A DNA stretch of 12,023 nt from Bacteroidota bacterium (GTDB lineage: Bacteria > Bacteroidota > Bacteroidia > Flavobacteriales_F > PHOS-HE28). Numbering within the stretch: the first letter of the stretch is position 1; each line of letters opens with the position of its first letter. The notes beneath the pieces were generated by a model. That model did not search any database and was not told where the DNA came from. It was given only the letters and a program-made list of their open reading frames with translations. Made by a program: the position numbers and the translations under genes. Positions 6,727 through 11,841 of the stretch are shown piece by piece. Location: assembly GCA_963169595.1 (NCBI GenBank), contig CAUJFM010000155.1, forward strand, positions 1 through 12,023, in the 5' to 3' direction.

Positions 6727-7824
6727 ATGAATGGTCATGTTCGGTTCCCATCACTTGTCGGTGCCGTGGTGATCTTCACGCTGCCGATCCAGCTCGCAGC
6801 GCAGATGTCAGGACGGGATACCCCCGTTCGGGCGGCGACACCGGAAGGGCCGTTCCGCAGTGGCATGGAGATCACGGCCGGTGCACAAGGGATGCACGGT
6901 CAGTACCGCACTAGTGGCGCGGCTCATGTGGAGTTCGCCCTTCGGGGTGCGGGTCGCACCGGGAACCGTCAGGGGCCCTTCTCGATCGGTATCATGGCCT
7001 CCTACCATCCGATGATGGGGCGGTGGGAACAGGTGCCGATGTACATCGGACATGTGCGCGATTTCAACCTGTTCGCATCCGGCAGTCTCCAGCCGGTGCT
7101 GCTTGTGGCCGGTACACCATTGCGCGACAAGGAGTTGTTCCTCAGCCCGTTCGCTCTGCCCGAGGCGCAACTGGGCGGCCAGCTCTCCTTCAGCCCTGGG
7201 GCGGCGGATGTGCTGGTGCTCGATTCGTACGAGATACGGGATGTGCGCATGGACATGTGGGGACTGATGCTGCCCGTCCGGTGGCATTTTGGCGTGGACA
7301 AGGCACAAGGCGCGCGGTTCTTCGCAGAGGCGGGCCTGGGGGTGGACGTGTTGCGCATGCAGGCCACCTATGATCTCTTCAGGGCCTCGCTCACCATGGA
7401 TATCCAGCCGCAGGTCATCTACTTCACCAGGTCCTACGTTCAGGAGAACGATGTGGTCCCGCTCGATGGCGAGCTGGCCAATAGCGTGGTCTTCACCCGG
7501 GCGATGATGGGTGGTGGCGTGGACCTGGGTCGCTTCCGGGTGTTCCTGCGCGTGCAACGCACGGTCTCCGGCTCATTGGAGCAGGATGGCGAGACCTTCC
7601 GCAGGGTGCGTGGCAACGTCCTCGCCTTGCCGCTGATCGCCGAGGCTTGGAGCGACCCCGAGGTGGCCGCAACGTTGACCGCCGGTGGCATCGTGCCCTA
7701 CGGTCGCACGGACATTCCGCTGGATGGCGACGGCCCGGCCCAGTCCAGCGAGAGAGCTCCCGGCGTGGACCGGTTCTGGGACCGTACGCAGGCGGTGCTG
7801 GGGATTTCCTTTCAACTGCGTTGA
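6727..7824 (+). CDS. Hypothetical exported protein, possibly an outer-membrane beta-barrel
   Basis: I do not recognise the family of this 365-residue product. Residues 1-26 form a signal peptide (MNGHVRFPSLVGAVVIFTLP then IQLAAQ, cleavage likely after AAQ), so it is exported. The mature part has many short alternating-hydrophobic stretches (for example FSIGIMASYHPM, VLLVAG, ARFFAEAGLGVDVLRM, FRVFLRVQRTVSGSL). It ends in VLGISFQLR, and a terminal strand with an aromatic residue near the end is typical of outer-membrane barrels; this is inference. Codon use looks less biased toward GAG/AAG/CTG than in the neighbouring housekeeping genes, which fits an acquired gene. It lies exactly between the two copies of the pyrH 3' end, and its stop codon falls where detectable similarity to pyrH resumes. 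Confidence 0.75.
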   Translation: MNGHVRFPSLVGAVVIFTLPIQLAAQMSGRDTPVRAATPEGPFRSGMEITAGAQGMHGQYRTSGAAHVEFALRGAGRTGNRQGPFSIGIMASYHPMMGRWEQVPMYIGHVRDFNLFASGSLQPVLLVAGTPLRDKELFLSPFALPEAQLGGQLSFSPGAADVLVLDSYEIRDVRMDMWGLMLPVRWHFGVDKAQGARFFAEAGLGVDVLRMQATYDLFRASLTMDIQPQVIYFTRSYVQENDVVPLDGELANSVVFTRAMMGGGVDLGRFRVFLRVQRTVSGSLEQDGETFRRVRGNVLALPLIAEAWSDPEVAATLTAGGIVPYGRTDIPLDGDGPAQSSERAPGVDRFWDRTQAVLGISFQLR

Positions 7825-7958
7825 ACGGGATAGATGGGACGGCCTTCGCGCTCTGCATCGAGAACAAGCTGCCCATCATCGTTTTCGACATGAACAAGCC
7901 GGGCAACCTGCGGCGCGTGGTCACCGGCGAGCGGGTGGGCACGCTGGTGGAGTTCTAG
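7821..7958 (+). pseudogene. Truncated second copy of the pyrH 3' end
   Basis: In the PyrH frame this encodes 45 residues and a TAG stop: LNGIDGTAFALC, then the ENKLPII to VGTLVEF end identical to PyrH. The first 12 residues match the PyrH LNVMDMTAFTLC at 8 of 12 positions, so the copy starts as a diverged PyrH and becomes identical to copy A from base 7860 on. The fragment lacks the catalytic domain and has no start of its own, so it cannot make a kinase. Its 5' end overlaps the stop codon of the upstream hypothetical gene in another frame. Confidence 0.9.
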
Positions 7959-7961
7959 GTC
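7838..7961 (+). repeat. Direct repeat copy B: 3' end of pyrH
   Basis: Ungapped 124-bp match to 6245-6368, with bases 7860-7961 (102 bp) identical. Weaker similarity (about 15 of 22 bases) continues upstream of 7838 before vanishing. The last two bases overlap the stop codon of the convergent methyltransferase gene. Confidence 0.95.
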
Positions 7962-8709
7962 AGGTCCGGGTGGCCACCACCAGGTATTCGTGTACCTCGT
8001 AGGTGCGGGGGCTGCGTGAAGCAGCTCTGAAGAACGCGTGCCCGCAGCCCGGGCGGAACCGGTCGTGCAGTTCGATGGCCACCGTGCGCACAAGGTCCAT
8101 CCAGCTGAGGTCGTCCGCCTCGAACAATTCCTTTTCGGCCCCCTCGATGTCCAGCTTCAGCAGGTCGATGTGGTCCAGCCCCTGCTGCTGCATCAGCGTG
8201 CGCATGCACAGCGCCGGCACCCCCTGCTCGCCGGGCCGCAGCTCCCTGACATGGAAGCCGCTCGGGTCCAGTCCATCGGTATGCAGCCCGATGACGCCAT
8301 CGCGGGCCGTGATCGCGGCCTGCACTACGGTGACACCCGGCAACCCGCCCACATTGCGTTGCAGCAGGGCGAAGTTGGCAGGGTCGGGTTCCACGGCGAT
8401 GATGCGGGCCTGGGGCCAGAGCGCCTTGAATCGCAGTGTGGCCAAGCCGATGTTGGCCCCGGCATCCACGATCACCGCAGGCGGGCGGTCCAGCTTCAGG
8501 TCGTAGCCGCCCATCAGCACCACCTCGTCGAAGATGGCCAGGTCGCTGGTGCCGGTACGCACGGTGAGCGGCCCGGCGAGCTGCGGGGTGCGGACCACCG
8601 CTGTACGCCCCTTGCCGCGCTTCTTCAGGGCCAGCACCCGCAGGCCGGTGACCGGGCCCAGGCCCATCACGTGCTCCACCAGATGCCGCAATGCCTTGGA
8701 GAGGACCAT
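7960..8709 (-). CDS. FkbM-family SAM-dependent methyltransferase
   Basis: From ATG 8709 the product is 249 residues. A longer frame to 8904 would run into frr and is rejected. SAM-binding motif I is VDAGANIGL at ~81-89, the acidic strand-2 end VEPDP is at ~106-110, and the FkbM signature KLDIEGAE is at ~185-192, followed by IELHDRF. Members O-methylate sugars, polyketides or other small molecules; the substrate cannot be told here. No signal peptide or membrane segment is seen, so it is probably cytoplasmic. It points against pyrH and frr and sits between them, which is unusual for this locus. Its stop codon overlaps the end of the duplicated pyrH fragment by 2 bp. Confidence 0.85.
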   Translation of the reverse strand: MVLSKALRHLVEHVMGLGPVTGLRVLALKKRGKGRTAVVRTPQLAGPLTVRTGTSDLAIFDEVVLMGGYDLKLDRPPAVIVDAGANIGLATLRFKALWPQARIIAVEPDPANFALLQRNVGGLPGVTVVQAAITARDGVIGLHTDGLDPSGFHVRELRPGEQGVPALCMRTLMQQQGLDHIDLLKLDIEGAEKELFEADDLSWMDLVRTVAIELHDRFRPGCGHAFFRAASRSPRTYEVHEYLVVATRT

Positions 8710-8713
8710 GGCG

Positions 8714-8721
8714 CCAAGGTA
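8714..8721 (-). promoter_or_regulatory. Candidate -7 box for the FkbM-type gene, near-leaderless
   Basis: On the minus strand TACCTTGG is followed by CGCC and the ATG, so it fits TAnnTTTG at all but two defined positions. A transcript starting about 6-7 nt downstream would begin at or next to the start codon, that is, a nearly leaderless mRNA. No -33 element is clear. Confidence 0.3.
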
Positions 8722-8763
8722 GCAGCCGCGTGCATGGCATGGTGCCACCCCGCCGCCGGTGGT

Positions 8764-8771
8764 TACTTTTG
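8764..8771 (+). promoter_or_regulatory. Candidate -7 promoter box for frr
   Basis: TACTTTTG is a full match to the Bacteroidota -7 consensus TAnnTTTG and is followed by CGGCCC, as at kbl. It lies 20 bp before the frr ATG, giving a leader of roughly 14 nt. No good -33 TTG is seen. Because the inverted methyltransferase gene cuts frr off from pyrH, frr would need its own promoter, and this fits. Confidence 0.55.
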
Positions 8772-8791
8772 CGGCCCGAACGAGAACCGCC

Positions 8792-9352
8792 ATGATCGAT
8801 ACCGCCGCCACCCTGAAGACCTGTGAGGAACACATGCGCAAGGCCGTGGACCACCTGGAGACCGAACTGACCAAGGTGCGTGCCGGTGCCGCAAACCCCG
8901 GCATGCTGGAGACGGTGCGCGTGGACTACTACGGCAGCATGGTGCCCCTCTCGCAGGTGGCCGCCATCAACACCGGCGATGCCCGCACGCTCTTCGTGAA
9001 GCCCTGGGAGAAGAAGATGATCGATGCCATCGAGAAGGCCATCATCGGTGCCAACCTGGGCTTCAACCCCAGCAACAACGGCGAGAGCGTCATCATCCAC
9101 GTGCCCATGCTCACCGAGGAGCGCCGCAAGGGCCTGGTGAAGGCCGCCCACGCCGAGGGCGAGCACGCCAAGGTGGGCATCCGCAGCAGCCGCCAGAAGG
9201 CGATGGAAGCGATCAAGACCGCCAAGAAGGACGGCCTGCCGGAGGACACCGCCAAGGGCCTGGAGGCCGAGGTGGAGAAGCTCACCGGCATCTACAACAA
9301 GAAGGTCGAGACCCTGATCGACCTGAAGGAGAAGGACATCATGAAGGTGTGA
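8792..9352 (+). CDS. frr: Ribosome recycling factor
   Basis: From ATG 8792 the product is 186 residues, the normal RRF length. An upstream extension to 8759 overlaps the promoter and is not conserved-looking. Motifs include LTKVRAGAANPGMLETVRVDYYG-like text (TKVRAG, VDYYGSMVPLSQVA), KPWEKKMIDAIEKAI, IIHVPMLTEERRKGLVK and the helical end KVETLIDLKEKDIMKV. RRF with EF-G splits post-termination ribosomes. The gene normally travels with pyrH; here a methyltransferase gene in reverse orientation and a duplicated pyrH tail lie between. Its last six codons form one arm of a long inverted repeat. Confidence 0.96.
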   Translation: MIDTAATLKTCEEHMRKAVDHLETELTKVRAGAANPGMLETVRVDYYGSMVPLSQVAAINTGDARTLFVKPWEKKMIDAIEKAIIGANLGFNPSNNGESVIIHVPMLTEERRKGLVKAAHAEGEHAKVGIRSSRQKAMEAIKTAKKDGLPEDTAKGLEAEVEKLTGIYNKKVETLIDLKEKDIMKV

Positions 9353-9390
9353 CTCCTCGGCTGCGCTCGGAGTGACACCTTCATGATGTC
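9335..9390 (+). terminator. 22-bp foldback hairpin overlapping the frr stop codon
   Basis: Bases 9335-9356 and 9369-9390 are inverted copies with a single mismatch in 22 bp, around a 12-nt loop (9357-9368). The left arm contains the last five frr codons and its TGA; the right arm is therefore an inverted copy of coding sequence. The centre, CCTCGGCTGCGCTCGG (9355-9370), is a short palindrome-like element that recurs inverted at 9833-9848. It can act as a terminator or as an mRNA 3'-end stabiliser; no T-run follows. Confidence 0.7.
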
Positions 9391-9457
9391 GGACCGGAAC
9401 TGCTCAAGGCGTGGCTATGGAATGTCATTCATTCCAGTGGCGCTTTGGTGGACGCCC

Positions 9458-9784
9458 TCACTTTTTCCGGGAGCGCTCCGGACGATCGTGCCGCGAACTG
9501 TTCCGGCATTTGGATAGTTCGTGTAGTGATGATGTGTCGTTCATGATGAGTGCCTCCTTCTTCGGCGCAGACCAACCTTTGAGTTGCTTCTCGCGCGCTA
9601 TGGCGTCCTGTATCCACTGGAACTGCTCCACATGGACCAACTTCACTGGCAGGCGTTTCGCTGTGTAGGAGTTTGGGTCCGCTCCTTCGCAATGCTCACC
9701 GAAACGCCGCTCCATGTTGTTGGTCACCCCAACATAGTAGGTACCATCGCTGCAGAGGAGCATGTATGTGAAATACAGGTGCAA
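9458..9784 (-). CDS. GIY-YIG nuclease superfamily protein (putative small endonuclease)
   Basis: The 108-residue product has FTYMLLCSDGTYYVGVTNN at 5-23 (the GIY...YIG pair as FTY...YVG), the conserved arginine in MERRFGEH at 24-31, and AREKQLKGW at 63-71 with the metal-binding Glu65, followed by KKEALI. This is the single-domain UPF0213/YhbQ-like form, of uncertain cellular role. Residues ~82-108 are a basic, Ser-rich tail outside the domain. The start is TTG 9784, because an in-frame TAG lies just upstream (9791-9793) and later starts would cut the domain. It converges with frr. GC content is visibly lower than in the neighbours, which suggests transfer. TACTTTAG at 9790-9797 (minus strand) is a possible -7 box. 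Confidence 0.8.
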   Translation of the reverse strand: MHLYFTYMLLCSDGTYYVGVTNNMERRFGEHCEGADPNSYTAKRLPVKLVHVEQFQWIQDAIAREKQLKGWSAPKKEALIMNDTSSLHELSKCRNSSRHDRPERSRKK

Positions 9785-9832
9785 GTGGGACTAAAGTAGT
9801 ATCGGTCGGTCAGGTTCCGTGGGCCCGCCAGG

Positions 9833-9848
9833 CCGAGCGCAGCCGAGG
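9833..9848 (-). repeat. Short palindromic element, inverted copy of 9355-9370
   Basis: On the minus strand this reads CCTCGGCTGCGCTCGG, identical over 16 bp to the loop region of the frr hairpin. It lies directly against the point where the SPASM-gene repeat ends (9849). Sequences of the form GAGCGCAGCCGAG are, to my recollection, common small intergenic palindromes in Bacteroidota genomes. Confidence 0.75.
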
Positions 9849-10050
9849 CCTCACTGCAATTCCGGCACATCTCGATGCTACTGCGCGCCGTGAGCAGCTG
9901 GCGCCGGAAATCGTTGTAGGCATCGCTGTGCCAGAGCTCGCGGAAACTGTGCGCCTGCCTACCGGTAGGTAAGGTTCGCAGGTCGCCTAGCACATGGTGC
10001 GCGTCCTTGTCGAAGCAGCAGGGCACCACGCGGCCTTTCGAATCGTGAAC
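9849..10050 (-). pseudogene. Truncated copy of a radical SAM/SPASM protein C-terminus
   Basis: The frame opens after a TGA (10051-10053) and reads VHDSKGRVVPCCFDKDAHHV, then LGDLRT, a 7-residue insert, HSFRELWHSDAYNDFRRQLL and MCRNCSE. The paired cysteines in PCC and CRNC are ligands typical of the SPASM auxiliary iron-sulphur domain. The radical SAM core is absent, there is no start, and the frame runs past the homologous end into non-homologous sequence up to 9724. It is about 92% identical at DNA level to 11852-12017 apart from the insert. It lies 15 bp downstream of the T9SS cargo gene and is best read as a dead 3'-end copy. Confidence 0.85.
9952..9972 (-). repeat. 21-nt in-frame palindromic insertion in the SPASM fragment
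   Basis: Compared with the other copy (11852-12017), exactly 21 extra bases are present. They carry the perfect 12-bp palindrome CCTACCGGTAGG (9958-9969). In frame they encode LPTGRQA between LRT and HSFRELW. The length is a multiple of three, so the frame is kept. Confidence 0.85.
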
Positions 10051-10065
10051 TCAGGTGAAGGATAC

Positions 10066-10238
10066 CTACCATTGTATGATCAGCCTTTCGGTGCGCTCCA
10101 CATTGCCATTGCGCAGCAGCTCCACGGTATAGACGCCAGGTGCTGTACCGCGCGTGTCCCACACCACCTGGCCTTCTTCGCCGCTGGCTTGCAGGGTGTG
10201 GGTGCTGCGGCCTTGGGCATCGCGGATGCGCAGTTGCA
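10066..10238 (-). repeat. T9SS sorting-domain DNA repeat, copy in the cargo gene
   Basis: This 173-bp stretch matches 11581-11753 without gaps at about 85% identity by eye, same orientation. It covers the end of the sorting domain through the stop codon. Many differences are synonymous, so both copies were probably under selection at the protein level or the exchange is old. Confidence 0.85.
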
Positions 10239-11580
10239 CCGGGCCGTGGTGCCCCGGCAGCGCATAGCCCAGCCACACCTGCCCCTCGCCGGGGTTGGGC
10301 CATAGCTGCAACGCGGCTTGCGGCGGCGCTTGCCCGCCCACCCCGGTGGTGAGCTCCTGCACGTTGAGCCGCGTGATGAAGCGCTGCTGCGGGTAGTTCG
10401 TGAGGCCATCGTTGTAGCCGCTGTAGGCGCCGCAGACGTACATCTGGGTGCTATCCGCATTGAATACAATGCGATGAATAGAGCCTGCCGTAAGCCCTGA
10501 GAAGGTGAATGGTCCAACACCCTGACCGCTGAATGCAGGCAGCAGCTGTCCGGTGCTGTCTATCATACAAATGCCCTTGCGCACCTGCCCGTTCACGCGC
10601 TTGAAATGACCTGTGATGATCAACGTGCCGTTCCGCCAGGCATTAATCGTGTATGCCGTTGCCCCGAACGGAGTGCTCAATCCCTCCCCAGCGGTGAATT
10701 GCGGAACGCTGAAGGTAGGGTCAAGTGTTCCATCCGGCATGAAGCGCACCAGCCTGAGCGTATCGTTCGGCGCCTCTGTGCGGCGGAAGTTTCCCGCCAC
10801 ATACACGCGCCCATCATCCAAGGGCAGGTAACCGAAAGCCTCGCCAGCATATACCCCCGTCCTGAAGGTGGTGTCCACGCTGCCATCGGCATTCACCCGG
10901 AAGATGCGGTCGATCTCCTGCCCATCGAACTGGTCGCACAGGCCGCTGCAGATGAACTGCCCGTTGAGCAATTCCGCGAAGCGGTACACCGCGCAGTTGC
11001 CTCCGCTGCGGTGCGTGCGGGTGGTGTCCAGGCAGCCCTCGCTGGTGAGCCAGATGAGCTGGTGTGGACCCATGAAACCCCGGATGCTATCCCGCAGGTT
11101 ATGGTTCCCCGTGATCAGCACACGCCCATCGGGGTACACATGGTAGTCGCCGCCCTGCACCGAGTTGAAGTAGCGGCAGGGGGGGATGTTGGGGGAGCGA
11201 AATGAAATGTCTTGAGCACCCGAGAAGAAAACCCGTCGCGGATAACCACTCGAGCCCACATAGAACCGGTCCTGCCACTCGATCAGCTTACCGCCACCTA
11301 ACGCGCTATTATTAAAGCTCACATCCCGAATGCCGCTAGGCAGGAATCTACAGAGGGTCTTATCGCTTGTCTCTCCCGGCAGCCGCATCCTGCCCGAAGC
11401 GATCAAGGTACCGTCTTCGTTGAGGAGCAGCGAGTTCACGTTCTGCTGCACCAGTTGAACCTGGAAGGTCGGATCCACCGTGAAGCTCCACTGCGCGCAG
11501 GCTGGGCCGATGGGCAGGCAAACGACGATGGCCGCCCCAAGGGCGGCCATCGTGCTTGTTATGCGCTTCGCGCGTTGCAT
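10066..11580 (-). CDS. Secreted delta-60-repeat/beta-propeller-like protein with T9SS C-terminal sorting domain
   Basis: The 504-residue product has a signal peptide (1-30, basic MQRAKR, hydrophobic core, cleavage near ACAQ-WSF). The body has strand-rich repeats with NADGSVDTTF at 230-239 and MPDGTLDPTF at 281-290, each preceded by a hydrophobic RI/LVRF strand; this is the delta-60 (DUF5122-like) pattern thought to form a propeller. Residues ~423-504 are a type A T9SS sorting domain: WPNPGEGQVWL, QLRIRDAQGR, GVYTVELL and a terminal RLIIQ. Such proteins cross the outer membrane by T9SS and are usually surface-anchored. The ligand is unknown. The ATG directly follows the TAG of an orphan sorting domain in the same frame, leaving no room for its own promoter; cotranscription with the upstream radical SAM gene is likely. 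Confidence 0.85.
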   Translation of the reverse strand: MQRAKRITSTMAALGAAIVVCLPIGPACAQWSFTVDPTFQVQLVQQNVNSLLLNEDGTLIASGRMRLPGETSDKTLCRFLPSGIRDVSFNNSALGGGKLIEWQDRFYVGSSGYPRRVFFSGAQDISFRSPNIPPCRYFNSVQGGDYHVYPDGRVLITGNHNLRDSIRGFMGPHQLIWLTSEGCLDTTRTHRSGGNCAVYRFAELLNGQFICSGLCDQFDGQEIDRIFRVNADGSVDTTFRTGVYAGEAFGYLPLDDGRVYVAGNFRRTEAPNDTLRLVRFMPDGTLDPTFSVPQFTAGEGLSTPFGATAYTINAWRNGTLIITGHFKRVNGQVRKGICMIDSTGQLLPAFSGQGVGPFTFSGLTAGSIHRIVFNADSTQMYVCGAYSGYNDGLTNYPQQRFITRLNVQELTTGVGGQAPPQAALQLWPNPGEGQVWLGYALPGHHGPVQLRIRDAQGRSTHTLQASGEEGQVVWDTRGTAPGVYTVELLRNGNVERTERLIIQW

Positions 11581-11753
11581 CTAGGGTTGTATGATCAGCC
11601 TTTCGGTGCGCTCCACTTTCCCATCGCGCAATAGCTCCACGGTGTAAACGCCGGGTGCTGTGCCGCGTGTGTCCCACACCACCTGGCCTTCTTCGCCGCT
11701 GGCCTGGATGGTGTGCACCGCACGGCCGCTGGCATCGCGGATGCGCAGTTGCA
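11581..11753 (-). repeat. T9SS sorting-domain DNA repeat, copy in the orphan domain
   Basis: Ungapped partner of 10066-10238 (about 26 differences in 173 bp by eye). Similarity weakens upstream of 11753, where the two sorting domains differ in their first strands. Confidence 0.85.
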
Positions 11754-11841
11754 AGGTAGCGGTATTGCCGGGCAAATGGAAGCTGACGGCCGCCCAGTTG
11801 TTCGCCGGGTTGGGTTGAATGCGCCCTCCCCTCACGCCCAC
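11581..11841 (-). pseudogene. Orphan T9SS C-terminal sorting domain (cargo gene remnant)
   Basis: The open frame from a GTG at 11841 encodes 86 residues: a short Gly/Arg linker, IQPNPANNWAAVSFHLPGN, then a stretch nearly the same as the sorting domain of the next gene, ending VERTERLIIQP. It has no signal peptide and no cargo domain, and its 5' end overlaps the radical SAM gene's last codons in another frame. This suggests the cargo part of an older T9SS gene was deleted up to the domain boundary. Its TAG touches the ATG of the next gene in the same frame. It could be translated only by coupling to the radical SAM gene, and without a signal peptide it could not reach T9SS. Confidence 0.75.

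Noticed and set aside
7647..7958. A 103-codon frame containing the duplicated PyrH tail, as if a fusion gene
   Set aside because: Its first half is the out-of-frame reading of the hypothetical exported protein gene. Only the last 45 codons are PyrH-like, with no plausible start next to them.
6245..7961. Composite transposon or integron-like element
   Set aside because: No transposase, integrase, terminal inverted repeats or tRNA target is visible, and the repeats are gene tails far longer than target-site duplications.
8709..8904. N-terminal extension of the FkbM-type methyltransferase to 8904
   Set aside because: The added 65 residues lie antisense to frr and show no domain; the ATG at 8709 gives a normal family length.
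9335..9390. Ordinary Rho-independent terminator of frr
   Set aside because: It may act as one, but there is no T-run and the left arm is coding sequence, so this alone does not explain the 22-bp arms.
9411..9668. Plus-strand frame opposite the GIY-YIG gene
   Set aside because: Cys/Ser/Phe-rich shadow frame with no recognisable domain; the minus-strand frame has clear GIY-YIG motifs.
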